NCBI RefSeq assembly: GCF_009695865.1
Contig: NZ_VUNB01000005.1
Location: forward strand, 1 to 64,000
Reading direction: 5' to 3'
Source: Allobaileyella intestinalis
Lineage (GTDB): Bacteria > Bacillota > Clostridia > Peptostreptococcales > Anaerovoracaceae
DNA length: 64,000 nucleotides
Part shown: positions 50,112 through 59,191 of the stretch, in pieces
Layout of the letters: the number at the start of each line of letters is the position of its first letter
Numbering within the stretch: position 1 is the first letter of the stretch
Made by a program: the position numbers and the translations under genes
The notes under the pieces: generated by a model
Databases searched by the model: none
What the model saw: the letters and a program-made list of their open reading frames with translations, nothing else
What the model was told of the DNA's origin: nothing

Positions 50112-51062
50112 ATGAATAGTAGAGAATTGATTTTTGAGAAGAATGACTCTGACCGGGGTGCGGAAATCCGGGACTTGGCAGAGGCTGTGGGGAAAGCTGA
50201 AGCTGTTGTGGTAGGGGCTGGTGCGGGCCTCTCTACATCTGCCGGCCTGACGTACAGCGGTGAACGTTTTGATAAATATTTTTTCGACTTCCGTGACAGG
50301 TTCGGGATTCAGGATATGTACTCAGGGGGATTTTATCCTTTTCCAGAGGAAAACATAAAGTGGGCATGGTGGGCCAGGCATATTTATTTCAACAGATATG
50401 TGGATGCACCGGTGCCTGTTTACAAGGAACTGCTGAAAGTGCTGGAAGGGAAGGATTTTTTTGTGATTACCACAAATGTGGATCATCAGTTTCAGCGAGC
50501 AGGATTTCCCAAGGAAAGACTTTTTTATACACAGGGGGATTACGGATTGTTTCAGAGTGTCTACCCTGTGATTAAGCAGACCTTTGATAACGAGAACTGG
50601 GTGATGATGGCCATGGAAGCCCAGGGCTTTGTGAAGGATGAAAATGGAGTTTTTCAGGTTCCGGAGAATGGAAAAATTCAATTGAGATTGTCAGATCAGC
50701 TGATTCCAAGGTGTCCGGCTGACGGAGGGCCGGTGGCCATGAATTTAAGGGCGGACGATACTTTTGTGGAAGACCGGGGGTGGCATCTGGCAGCAGAACG
50801 ATACAAGGCTTTTCTCCAAAACTGCGAGGATAAGAAAAAACTTTTCATGGAGCTGGGAGTAGGGGGCAACACACCGGTGATCATAAAGTATCCTTTCTGG
50901 CAGATGACTTATAAGGACCCTGAGGCGGTATATGCCACTGTTAACAAAGGCCAGGCCTTTGCACCTGAAGAAATCAGGGACAGGAGCATATGCGCTGACA
51001 TGGATATTGGAGAGGCCGTAAAATGCCTGCTTAGTTTAAAGGAGGAGAGAGATGGCAGATGA
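50112..51062 (+). CDS. SirTM-type sirtuin (NAD-dependent protein ADP-ribosyltransferase-like)
   Basis: A 316-residue sirtuin. AVVVGAGAGLSTSAGLTYSG is the NAD pocket and TTNVDHQFQRAGF carries the Asn-x-Asp motif. RCPADGGPVAMNL lies where a zinc ribbon would be, but with one Cys. Class M sirtuins add ADP-ribose to lipoylated carrier proteins; this is known from staphylococcal and streptococcal operons that also hold a macrodomain, GcvH-L and LplA2. Here the macrodomain overlaps by 11 bases, but no GcvH-L or LplA2 gene is in the window. Confidence 0.82.
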   Translation: MNSRELIFEKNDSDRGAEIRDLAEAVGKAEAVVVGAGAGLSTSAGLTYSGERFDKYFFDFRDRFGIQDMYSGGFYPFPEENIKWAWWARHIYFNRYVDAPVPVYKELLKVLEGKDFFVITTNVDHQFQRAGFPKERLFYTQGDYGLFQSVYPVIKQTFDNENWVMMAMEAQGFVKDENGVFQVPENGKIQLRLSDQLIPRCPADGGPVAMNLRADDTFVEDRGWHLAAERYKAFLQNCEDKKKLFMELGVGGNTPVIIKYPFWQMTYKDPEAVYATVNKGQAFAPEEIRDRSICADMDIGEAVKCLLSLKEERDGR

Positions 51063-51888
51063 AAGAAGGTTAAACGAGCTGCTGAAAGCCTTTATCCAGG
51101 AATCTCCTGAGTACAGGAATGTGACCATGCCGGAGTCGCTGAATGGCCGAAGGGACATGCTCAGATCCCTGATGAACGTAAGGAAACCTGGTCCTCTGAG
51201 CCCTGAAGTTTCAAGGATACAGAATATGTATTTGAGAGAGCGGTCTCAGGAAAAAATGCCGGTAATGCCCCAGGAGATGCCTTCGGTGAAGGAGGATTTT
51301 GGAGCACAGATTCCTTATGGGGAAAAAATATCTGTATGGAAGGGCGACATTACCCGTATCGCTGCCGATGCAGTGGTAAATGCTGCTAACAATCAGATGC
51401 TTGGCTGCTTCATACCCATGCACTCATGTATAGATAATCAGATTCATACATATGCGGGAACGGAGCTGCGCCTTGAATGTGCAGAGATCATGGAAAACTA
51501 CCGGAGAATCTATGGCAGAGATTGTGTACAGCCTACAGGGAAGCCGATCATCACAGGGGGATATAACCTTCCGTGTAAACATGTGATCCATGTGGTAGGG
51601 CCAATAGTAGGAGGAAAGCTACAGAAGTCTGACGAAGATCTGCTGGCGGACTGTTACAGGAACGTTTTGGACTTGTGCCTTGAAAATAATCTGCGTTCCG
51701 TGGCGTTCTGCTGCATTTCCACAGGAGTTTTTCATTTTCCTAACCAGAGGGCGGCTGAAATAGCTGTAGAGACTGTGATGAACTGGATAGAGAAACATCC
51801 ACATGGAATAGACAAAGTGATTTTCAATGTTTTCAAAGATGAAGACAATGAAATTTATATAAAGACGTTGAAGGACCTGGAAAGATAA
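51052..51888 (+). CDS. Zinc-type macrodomain, protein ADP-ribosyl hydrolase
   Basis: A 278-residue protein with an N-terminal helical extension (~1-95) and then a macrodomain. It has GDITRIAADAVVNAANNQML, the zinc segment GCFIPMHSCIDNQIHTYAG, and AFCCISTGVFHFPNQRAAEI. Members of this group remove ADP-ribose placed by the partner SirTM. Its start overlaps the end of the SirTM gene, indicating coupled translation. Reversible ADP-ribosylation of a host protein under oxidative stress is the likely role, by analogy. Confidence 0.88.
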   Translation: MADERRLNELLKAFIQESPEYRNVTMPESLNGRRDMLRSLMNVRKPGPLSPEVSRIQNMYLRERSQEKMPVMPQEMPSVKEDFGAQIPYGEKISVWKGDITRIAADAVVNAANNQMLGCFIPMHSCIDNQIHTYAGTELRLECAEIMENYRRIYGRDCVQPTGKPIITGGYNLPCKHVIHVVGPIVGGKLQKSDEDLLADCYRNVLDLCLENNLRSVAFCCISTGVFHFPNQRAAEIAVETVMNWIEKHPHGIDKVIFNVFKDEDNEIYIKTLKDLER

Positions 51889-51922
51889 AAAGGAAAGAAA
51901 AAAGATAGAAAGGAAATACAAA

Positions 51923-52711
51923 ATGAACAATACTGAGATAAAAAGGATGCCGGTGGTATTCTCCGGCCACGGAAGCCCAATGATAGCCATTGAACACAAC
52001 GACATTACAGAAGGAATGGCTTCTGTAGGAAGAAAAGTCCTGGAGGAGTACGGCAGGCCAAAGGCTATACTGGCAATATCTGCTCACTGGTTTTCAAGGG
52101 GCACTTTCATTCAGAGCCAGGAAGAACCAAGGCAGATTTACGATATGTATGGTTTTCCGGAAGAGCTGTATCAGGTAAAATATCCGGTTTCAGGAAGCAA
52201 GGAGCTTACTTCTGAGGTGGAGAACATACTGGGAGAGGATGTTTCCATTGACGATTCCTGGGGAATTGATCACGGCACCTGGACCGTGCTGGTTCATATG
52301 TTCCCGGATGCCCGAATTCCCGTGGTTCAGCTTTCTGTTAACAGCAAGCTGAACGCTGAACAGAGCTACGAGATGGGCAGGAAACTTAAATCCCTGAGAG
52401 ATAAGGGATATCTGATTCTGGGAAGCGGAAACGTAGTGCACAACCTGAGGATGACTGACTGGGACAATCCCGGCGGAACACCTATGACCGTAAGTTTTAA
52501 TGACAGGATTACTGAAGCAGTTGAAGCTGGTGATTTCAAGACAGTAGTTGATTACAGCAGCATTGAATACGCATCATATGCAGTTCCTACGCCAGATCAT
52601 TTCCTTCCTCTGTTGTACTGCCTGGGAGCTGGAGAAGGAGATGAGGTAGAAACTTTCAACAAAGTATGCAATCTGGGTTCCATGGCAATGACAGGTTATT
52701 TTTTCAAGTAA
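51923..52711 (+). CDS. Class III extradiol dioxygenase, 4,5-DOPA dioxygenase (YgiD) type
   Basis: A 262-residue protein. Metal ligands are in VFSGHGSPM, ISAHWFS and PTPDHFLPLL; SWGIDHGTWTVL and GSGNVVHNLR are the conserved substrate-pocket segments. The family opens catechol rings using oxygen and a divalent metal, yet this organism appears anaerobic, so the real substrate may differ. It lies 34 bases after the macrodomain gene and probably shares its transcript. Confidence 0.88.
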   Translation: MNNTEIKRMPVVFSGHGSPMIAIEHNDITEGMASVGRKVLEEYGRPKAILAISAHWFSRGTFIQSQEEPRQIYDMYGFPEELYQVKYPVSGSKELTSEVENILGEDVSIDDSWGIDHGTWTVLVHMFPDARIPVVQLSVNSKLNAEQSYEMGRKLKSLRDKGYLILGSGNVVHNLRMTDWDNPGGTPMTVSFNDRITEAVEAGDFKTVVDYSSIEYASYAVPTPDHFLPLLYCLGAGEGDEVETFNKVCNLGSMAMTGYFFK

Positions 52712-52849
52712 ATTGTATTACAATAAAGCTGGCGGCCGCCGGCGGCAGATAACAAGTTAACAGCTGCGTAAGACCGGCTGGCAGAGTGGTGCTGTACAGG
52801 GGGAAGCAGGTATTTTAAAAATAATAGTGGCCGGGAGATTCATGAAAGT

Positions 52850-53521
52850 ATGTTTCTGGAAGTAAAGGGTATTAATCTGTATTATGAGAAAACAGGACAG
52901 GGCAGACCGCTGGTCATGGTTCATGGAAACGGGGAAAGCCACGAAATTTTCCTGGAGGCTTCTGAAGTTCTGAAGGAAAGCTTTACCTGTTACCTGCCTG
53001 ATTCCAGAGGCCATGGGAAAAGTTCACCCGTTTCTTCTCTTGATTACGAAGAAATGGCCGGCGATATTATTGAGTTTCTGGAAAAACTGGATCTCCATGA
53101 TGTAGTCTTTTACGGCTTCAGTGACGGAGGAATCACCGGGCTCCTGGCTGCAGGGCGGACAGACCGGATATCTGATTTGATTGTAAGCGGGGCAAACCTG
53201 AGACCGGAAGGTATTAAATTCCTCACGAGACTTGCCATGAGCACAGCATATTTTTTTAAAAGGGATCCGAAACTGGCTCTCATGGTTAACCAGCCACATA
53301 TCACCAGTGAAGACTTGAAGAAAATCAAGGCCAGGACCCTTGTTCTGGCAGGTTCCAGAGATCTGATAAAAGAAGAGGAAACCAGGGATATTGCCAGTGG
53401 CATTTCCGGGGCAGAACTGAAGATACTTCCTGGAGAAACTCACGGGTCATATATTGTTCACAGCAGAAAAATTGCGGGAATCATACAGGAATTTTGCGGA
53501 AAGGGAAGGAGCAGAGAATAA
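52850..53521 (+). CDS. Alpha/beta hydrolase
   Basis: A 223-residue protein. GRPLVMVHGNGESHE forms the oxyanion hole, the nucleophile Ser is in FYGFSDGGI, the acid Asp is in VLAGSRDLIK and the His is in PGETHGSYI. The fold core is complete with a small lid. The substrate is unknown. The gene abuts an EamA exporter (ATG directly after its stop). The preceding 138 bases (52712-52849) hold a G+C-rich patch but no clear promoter. Confidence 0.88.
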   Translation: MFLEVKGINLYYEKTGQGRPLVMVHGNGESHEIFLEASEVLKESFTCYLPDSRGHGKSSPVSSLDYEEMAGDIIEFLEKLDLHDVVFYGFSDGGITGLLAAGRTDRISDLIVSGANLRPEGIKFLTRLAMSTAYFFKRDPKLALMVNQPHITSEDLKKIKARTLVLAGSRDLIKEEETRDIASGISGAELKILPGETHGSYIVHSRKIAGIIQEFCGKGRSRE

Positions 53522-54403
53522 ATGTCACAGAAGAAAGCCGAGGCTATAATAGCTCTTGCCCTGACATTAAGGGGAACATCGCTGCTTTTCAGCAAGCTGG
53601 CAATGAGAACAGTGGGACCGTATACTCTTTGCGGAATCCGTTTTCTCATATCCTTTGCAGTTGTTGCACTGATTTTCCACAAGCACCTTAAAGGCGTTAC
53701 GAAGGCTGAAATAGGCCACAGCGCTCTGGTGGGTTTTCTGTATTTCCTGTGTATGGCCTTTGAACTGAACGGACTGAAAACCACACCCTCCTCTACCACG
53801 GCTTTCCTGGAGAATTCCTCTGTTATGATCATTCCTTTTATTGCTGCAGTGGTTTACCGCAGGCTTCCTAAAGCCATGGATATTCTGTCAGCAGTAATAG
53901 CCATGGCCGGCATAGGCTTCCTTACGCTGAAAGGCAGCTCTTTCAACTTTACCAAGGGAGAGCTCCTGGTTCTGGCAGGAGGTGTTTCCTTCGCCTTTAC
54001 CGTTGTAGCCATGGACTTTGCTACAAAAAATGATGATCCTCTGAGAATCGGGATCATCCACATGTTCTTTATCGGACTGTTTAGTTTGATCGCTTCTTTT
54101 GTCTTCGAGGGCTTCAAAATGCCAACGGCTCCAGCAGAGTGGGGCGCCATTCTGTATCTGGCCCTGGTGTGCGGTGCCATCGGCTTTACTCTTCAGCCTG
54201 TAGGCCAGAAGTATACGACTCCGGAGAGAAGCGGCCTCTATGTTGCCTGCAATCCCCTGGCTGCGGCAGTGATGGGAGTGATTTTCCTTGGAGAAAGGTT
54301 CACTCCTGCCAGCCTTGTGGGAGGACTGCTTGTTCTGGTGAGCATTTTCCTGCCGGCAGCTGTTTCAAACGGCCTTTTTTCCAGAGGCAAAGAAAAAGCC
54401 TGA
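53522..54403 (+). CDS. EamA-family (DMT) transporter
   Basis: 293 residues with ten membrane helices in two EamA repeats. Typical elements are GTSLLFSKLAMRTVGPYTL and, in the second half, GEAKYTTPERSGL-like QKYTTPERSGLY with GVIFLGERF. The family exports metabolites such as amino acids. It is translated immediately after the hydrolase stop, so the two may handle the same compound. It is convergent with the Crp/Fnr regulator. Confidence 0.88.
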   Translation: MSQKKAEAIIALALTLRGTSLLFSKLAMRTVGPYTLCGIRFLISFAVVALIFHKHLKGVTKAEIGHSALVGFLYFLCMAFELNGLKTTPSSTTAFLENSSVMIIPFIAAVVYRRLPKAMDILSAVIAMAGIGFLTLKGSSFNFTKGELLVLAGGVSFAFTVVAMDFATKNDDPLRIGIIHMFFIGLFSLIASFVFEGFKMPTAPAEWGAILYLALVCGAIGFTLQPVGQKYTTPERSGLYVACNPLAAAVMGVIFLGERFTPASLVGGLLVLVSIFLPAAVSNGLFSRGKEKA

Positions 54404-54419
54404 CATTCAAAATTCATCT

Positions 54420-55082
54420 CTACATGTCCTCAGTGGACAGAAGTACAAAATGGTTCTTTCTGTATTCAATAAGACCTTCAGATTTCATGCGGCTCAGTTC
54501 TTTGGACAGAGCCGTTCTTTCTATGTTCAGAAAATCTGCCAGCTGCTGCCGGTCAAAGGGAATATCGAATTCATTGGCGCCTTTCTGGAGGCGGACGTTG
54601 TTAAGGTAGGCGAGGATTTTGTCACGGACACTCTTTGATGAAAGGAGAAAAGTCCTGTTTGACAGGAACATGTTCTTGCCTACAGAAATTTTAAGAAGAT
54701 TGGAAAGCAGCTTGTTTCTGGCAGATGAATCGGCCATGTTGTAGACATTTGCTATCTCCAGGAAAATAATGGAGGAATTGCTGTTTGCAACGATGTCCAC
54801 AGGAACAACTGCCCGGGGGTTCAGGGCATAGGCCTCAGCAAAATACTCGTTCTCTGAAAAACTTGTTATAACCGTACGGTTTCCCCAGAAGTCGTTCCGT
54901 TCAACGATTACACTTCCTTTTTCAATAAGGCCCAGGAACTTCGTGGGTGATCCGGATCTTAATACCAGGTCGTGTTTCTCGTAACTGCGCTTGAATACAT
55001 TGAGATAATCAAGGGCTGATTTTATCTCTTCTGCAGACATACCTTCAAAAATCTGACTGCGCTGAAAGAATACAATATCCAT
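54420..55082 (-). CDS. Crp/Fnr-family transcriptional regulator
   Basis: A 220-residue protein. It has an N-terminal cyclic-nucleotide-binding-like beta-roll (LRSGSPTKFLGLIEKGSVIV), a dimer helix, and a C-terminal winged helix (DRQQLADFLNIERTALSKEL). There is no N-terminal Cys cluster, so no Fnr-type iron-sulfur site; sensing by heme or a small ligand is possible. It is transcribed away from a cupin and a flavodiiron protein. A palindrome in the shared region sits about 42 bases upstream of their start, the class II activator position. A response to oxygen or NO is inferred from the target. Confidence 0.87.
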   Translation of the reverse strand: MDIVFFQRSQIFEGMSAEEIKSALDYLNVFKRSYEKHDLVLRSGSPTKFLGLIEKGSVIVERNDFWGNRTVITSFSENEYFAEAYALNPRAVVPVDIVANSNSSIIFLEIANVYNMADSSARNKLLSNLLKISVGKNMFLSNRTFLLSSKSVRDKILAYLNNVRLQKGANEFDIPFDRQQLADFLNIERTALSKELSRMKSEGLIEYRKNHFVLLSTEDM

Positions 55083-55105
55083 ATTTTCCCTTTCTTTGTA
55101 AAACC

Positions 55106-55147
55106 GTGGTTAAAACCACATACCCTTTTACCTGATCATACTATACT
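55106..55147 (+). promoter_or_regulatory. Crp/Fnr-type palindrome and -10 box upstream of the cupin gene
   Basis: GTGGTT (55106-55111) and AACCAC (55114-55119) are perfect reverse complements around AA. TATACT at 55142-55147 is a good -10, with no -35. The palindrome centre lies about 42 bases before the expected start, as for activator-dependent class II promoters. Confidence 0.65.
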
Positions 55148-55180
55148 GCAACCGTAGAAACAAGAAAGGAAGTAACCGAA

Positions 55181-55840
55181 ATGAAGGGACAAGCAGGAAA
55201 GGTTTTTTCAATCGCTGATAATAACCCGTGTGTACCTGGTTGCACAATTTCAGAAGAGATAAGCTCCCAGGGAGGATTTTCCATCGAGGTATTTTCTCTG
55301 GCAGAGGACACAGATATAAGTCCAGAAAGCTACGGATACAACAAGCTCTGGATTGTGGAAAAAGGCAGCATGCACGCAGTTGGACAGAAGGAAGATTTCG
55401 GCGGCCTGAGCCGCGGCCAGATGTTCGTTACACCAGTAAACACGCCAATTGGTGTGAGAGCAGATAAAGATACAGTATACACAGAAATAGCATTAAAGGA
55501 GGATACAGAGATGAACAAGATTGTAAAAGCAGGAGATACATTTGCACTGAAGGAAATGCTTCCATATCAGGAAGGAAAGATCGTAAACATGGATCTGATC
55601 AATGACCCTCACATGAAGTTCGTCCTCATGAGCTTTGACCAGGGAACAGGCCTGTCAGAACACGCAGCACCGGGAGAGGCCCTGATTTTTGCTCTGGACG
55701 GTGAGGCAGTCATCGGATACGAAGGTGAAGAGCATACCATCCATGCAGGTGAGAATTTTAAGTTCGACAAGATGGGCAGACACTATGTCAGAGCAGATAA
55801 GAGATTTAAAATGGCTCTGCTGCTGGAGCTGGAGGCTTAG
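55181..55840 (+). CDS. Double-cupin protein
   Basis: 219 residues with two cupin barrels: LWIVEKGSMHAVGQKEDFGG in the first and GLSEHAAPGEALIFALDGEA in the second. The second retains a His and Glu of the metal site; the first is less complete. It has no predicted enzyme partner other than the flavodiiron gene 104 bases on. It may be a metal-binding accessory or a small-molecule sensor in the response controlled by the Crp/Fnr protein. Confidence 0.8.
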   Translation: MKGQAGKVFSIADNNPCVPGCTISEEISSQGGFSIEVFSLAEDTDISPESYGYNKLWIVEKGSMHAVGQKEDFGGLSRGQMFVTPVNTPIGVRADKDTVYTEIALKEDTEMNKIVKAGDTFALKEMLPYQEGKIVNMDLINDPHMKFVLMSFDQGTGLSEHAAPGEALIFALDGEAVIGYEGEEHTIHAGENFKFDKMGRHYVRADKRFKMALLLELEA

Positions 55841-55943
55841 TTCCGAATCTGGAAAGACAGCAGATTTTAAAGGCTGATATCATAAAGTAACACAAAAGGA
55901 AAAATTGTTTTTACAAGAAAGCAAGGAGAAAGCAGGAAGAATC

Positions 55944-57134
55944 ATGAGAAAGCACGTTAAGGGAAATGTAAGCTGGGTAGGATATCTTGACTGGGAGCTG
56001 GACAGATTCCACGGCGACGATTATTCCATTATCAACGGATCAAGTCAGAACGCATATCTGATCGAGGAAGAAAAGACCGTTCTGGTTGACACAGTATGGA
56101 CACCACACCGCTTCGACTTTGTTGATAATCTCAGCAAGGAAGTGGATCTGGAAAAAATAGATTTCATCGTTGCAAACCACGGGGAATGCGACCATTCCGG
56201 TTCTCTGACAGCTTTGATGGAGAAGATCCCTGATACGCCTATTTACTGTACGGCCAATGCAGTAAAGAGCATAGAAGGTCAGTACGGCAAGAGAGGCTGG
56301 AACTTCCATGTTGTAAAAACAGGAGACTCTGTGGAGATAGGAAACGGCAAAAAGCTGATTTTCGTAGAAATGAGAATGCTACACTGGCCTGATTCCATGG
56401 CTACATTCATGACAGGAGATAATATTCTGTTCTCCAATGATGCTTTCGGACAGCACTACGCAGTAGAAGAGCTGTTTAACGACAAGGCAAACCAGTGCCT
56501 GCTGAACAAGGAGGCAATGAAATATTTCGCCAACATCCTGAATCCTTTTGCACCTATTCTGAAGAAGAAGCTGGAGGAAATCGCTTCCTTCAACCTTCCT
56601 ATTGAGATGATCGCTCCTTCCCACGGTGCTATCTGGAGAGAGGATCCTCTGCAGATTGTAAACAAGTATGCAGAGTGGGCCCAGGCCTACCAGGAAGATC
56701 AGGTAGTTGTTGCCTATGACACTATGTGGGAAGGCACAGCTAAAATCGCTCACAAAATTGCTGACGAAATTCACATTCAGAGCCCGGACACAGTTGTAAA
56801 ACTCTATAACATTTCAAAGTCCGACAAGAACGAGGTAATGACAGAGGTATTTAAGTCAAAAGCAGTTGCAGTAGGTTCACCTACAGTTTCCAACAGCATT
56901 CTGTCCAGCGTTGCCGGATGGATGGAGTTTATGAAACAGCTGAAGTTCAAGAACAAGAAGGCTGCAGCCTTCGGTTGCTACGGCTGGAGCGGAGAGTCTG
57001 TCAAGGTCCTTCAGGAGAAGCTGAAGGAAGGTGGATTCCAGGTAGTTGAGGAGAATGTTAAATCCCTTTGGAATCCAGATGAAGAGGACTTTTCAAAGGT
57101 GCCTGCTCTGGTAAAGGCTCTGCTGGAAAAGTAG
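55944..57134 (+). CDS. Flavodiiron protein (A-type flavoprotein, O2/NO reductase)
   Basis: 396 residues. The N-terminal metallo-beta-lactamase-like domain has the diiron ligands in ANHGECDHSGS, MLHWPDSM, FSNDAFGQHY and APSHGAIW. The C-terminal flavodoxin domain starts at ~255 (VVAYDTMWEGTAK, GSPTVSNSIL, GCYGWSGESV). It reduces oxygen to water or NO to N2O and protects anaerobes. The ATG at 55944 is used. The 3' end overlaps the convergent LysR gene by 77 bases. Confidence 0.94.
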   Translation: MRKHVKGNVSWVGYLDWELDRFHGDDYSIINGSSQNAYLIEEEKTVLVDTVWTPHRFDFVDNLSKEVDLEKIDFIVANHGECDHSGSLTALMEKIPDTPIYCTANAVKSIEGQYGKRGWNFHVVKTGDSVEIGNGKKLIFVEMRMLHWPDSMATFMTGDNILFSNDAFGQHYAVEELFNDKANQCLLNKEAMKYFANILNPFAPILKKKLEEIASFNLPIEMIAPSHGAIWREDPLQIVNKYAEWAQAYQEDQVVVAYDTMWEGTAKIAHKIADEIHIQSPDTVVKLYNISKSDKNEVMTEVFKSKAVAVGSPTVSNSILSSVAGWMEFMKQLKFKNKKAAAFGCYGWSGESVKVLQEKLKEGGFQVVEENVKSLWNPDEEDFSKVPALVKALLEK

Positions 57135-58020
57135 GGCTCTCAGGCCGCAGCTCTTCTGCAAGGCCTTTGATGCTTTCAGAGTAGAGGCTGTTCTTATCCC
57201 AGATAAAATCAAATTCATGGCTCATCTGGAAATCTGCAAGACTAATTTCCTGCAGTGCTCCATTCTTCAGCTCTTCAAGGGCGGCTACTTTGTAAAGGAA
57301 GGATATTCCGCAGTCGTTCTGAAGAAGTTCAATGATAGTATGCATGTTTTCAACCTGTGCATATGAGTGGAAATCTTCAACAGACATTCCCTGAAGAGCC
57401 AGGCTCCGTTCCAGAATATTTCTGGTTCCGGAGCCTTTTTCTCTTATGAGAAGTCTTTCCTGAACCAGATCTTTCAGAGTTTCCGGAGTACCGCAGGCAA
57501 AGCCGTGACCAGCGGCGCACACTGGAATGAATTCCTGGTGGCTGAAGTTTATGTGGTCGTACTGATCTGCAGGGTAGTATCCTTCCACGAGAGCCATGGA
57601 AATCTTGCCGTTTTTCAGCTGTTCCAGAAGCTGAGTTGTGTTCCCGTAGTGAAGTTCCAGGTTTACTTCAGGGTGTCTGGCCAGATATGCCGAAACAGCC
57701 GGTACAATGGCGTATTCTCCTATGGTCATGGTGACACCTACTGAAACAAGTTCCTTATCTTCGGTGATTGAGGCTAGTTCCTCCTGAATTTTTTCCTCGT
57801 CATTAGTGAGAGAGGTCAGCCGCTCATAAAGAATCCGGCCTTCCCTGGTAAGAGAAAGCTGTTTCTTCTGGTAGCTGAAAAGGGAAACACCGTAGTGATC
57901 TTCCATGAATCTTATGTGCTGTGTAACGGCAGGCTGAGTTATCCCCAGATGTTTTGCGGCCTTTGTAAAATTCATGTCCCTGCAGACGGTCAGAAAAGTT
58001 TCAACTCTGTAATCCAGCAT
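57058..58020 (-). CDS. LysR-family regulator, divergent from yeiH-like gene
   Basis: 320 residues. The winged helix is MNFTKAAKHLGITQPAVTQH; the effector domain has the CysB/YeiE-like TMTIGEYAIVPAVSAYL. The last ~25 residues (Pro/Leu-rich) are encoded opposite the end of the flavodiiron gene, a 77-base tail-to-tail overlap, and look like a C-terminal extension. The YeiE-YeiH pairing is widespread; it probably regulates the exporter gene that starts 126 bases away. Confidence 0.88.
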   Translation of the reverse strand: MLDYRVETFLTVCRDMNFTKAAKHLGITQPAVTQHIRFMEDHYGVSLFSYQKKQLSLTREGRILYERLTSLTNDEEKIQEELASITEDKELVSVGVTMTIGEYAIVPAVSAYLARHPEVNLELHYGNTTQLLEQLKNGKISMALVEGYYPADQYDHINFSHQEFIPVCAAGHGFACGTPETLKDLVQERLLIREKGSGTRNILERSLALQGMSVEDFHSYAQVENMHTIIELLQNDCGISFLYKVAALEELKNGALQEISLADFQMSHEFDFIWDKNSLYSESIKGLAEELRPESPTFPAEPLPEQAPLKSPLHLDSKGI

Positions 58021-58146
58021 GGCCAGGTCTCCTGTTAATCATAATGAAATTTTATCGATAAATAATAAATGATAATTATACATTTTCGCCGGCCTCCAGT
58101 ATAATCCCTTCTGGACGAGTAAACAATATATTCTTTGAGGTGAAAA

Positions 58147-59184
58147 ATGGTTAGTATCAGGAAAAAAATACCGGGGGTTATTGTGTGCCTGGCAATTGCT
58201 GTGCCTGCGTGGCTGCTGGGAAAGGCGGTGCCTATAATAGGGGGACCTGTATTCGGAATTCTGATTGGAATGGTAATAGCTCTTTTCTGGGAAAACAAGG
58301 GTTCAAAGGCCGAGGGAATAAAATGGACTTCCAAGTTCATCCTTCAGGCAGCTGTAGTTCTTCTGGGCTTCGGAATGAATCTTGGAGTTATTCTCCAGAC
58401 TGGAAAAGAATCCCTGCCTATAATCATATGCACCATATCTACGTCTTTAATACTGGCGTGGGTTCTCCATAAAGCCCTTAAAATTCCGGGAAATATTTCT
58501 ACACTGGTAGGAGTTGGATCTTCCATCTGCGGCGGTTCTGCAATTGCTGCAACAGCTCCTGTTATTCATGCAGATGACGATGAAGTAGCTCAGGCTATAT
58601 CCGTAATTTTTTTCTTCAACGTGCTGGCCGCAGTGTTCTTCCCTATGTTTGGACACGCCGTGGGTTTTGATACAACTAGCGGAAACGCCTTCGGCATCTT
58701 TGCAGGAACAGCTGTAAACGACACATCTTCCGTAACTGCAGCCGCATCTACCTGGGACAGCATGTGGAACCTTGGTACACAGACCCTGGACAAGGCTGTA
58801 ACCGTAAAGCTCACAAGGACTCTGGCCATAATCCCAATTACCCTTGTGCTCAGCTTCATCCAGGCAGGAAAAAATAAAGAAGACTCAAAAGAGGCTGGGG
58901 GATTCAGCCTGAAAAGAGCCTTCCCTATGTTCATCCTTTATTTCATTATTGCAGCGGTGATCACCACTGTGGCAGCAGGTGCCGGTGTTCCCCTTTCCGT
59001 ATTCGAACCGGTAAAAAACCTTTCAAAGTTCTTTATTATCATGGCTATGGCAGCCATCGGCCTTAACAGCAACATGATAAAGCTTATTAAAACCGGGGGA
59101 AAGCCTATTATCCTGGGAGCGGTCTGCTGGATGGGCATAACAGGAGTAAGCCTGTTAATGCAGCATGTAATGGGCCTCTGGTAA
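58147..59184 (+). CDS. YeiH-family (UPF0324) putative exporter
   Basis: 345 residues with about ten membrane helices. The family signature is VGVGSSICGGSAIAATAPVI near residue 120, followed by GTAVNDTSSVTAA and the terminal IIMAMAAIGLNSNMIKL. YeiH proteins are proposed to export sulfur-containing anions such as sulfite or sulfonates. It is divergent from its LysR regulator. Confidence 0.9.
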   Translation: MVSIRKKIPGVIVCLAIAVPAWLLGKAVPIIGGPVFGILIGMVIALFWENKGSKAEGIKWTSKFILQAAVVLLGFGMNLGVILQTGKESLPIIICTISTSLILAWVLHKALKIPGNISTLVGVGSSICGGSAIAATAPVIHADDDEVAQAISVIFFFNVLAAVFFPMFGHAVGFDTTSGNAFGIFAGTAVNDTSSVTAAASTWDSMWNLGTQTLDKAVTVKLTRTLAIIPITLVLSFIQAGKNKEDSKEAGGFSLKRAFPMFILYFIIAAVITTVAAGAGVPLSVFEPVKNLSKFFIIMAMAAIGLNSNMIKLIKTGGKPIILGAVCWMGITGVSLLMQHVMGLW

Positions 59185-59191
59185 ATGGTGA

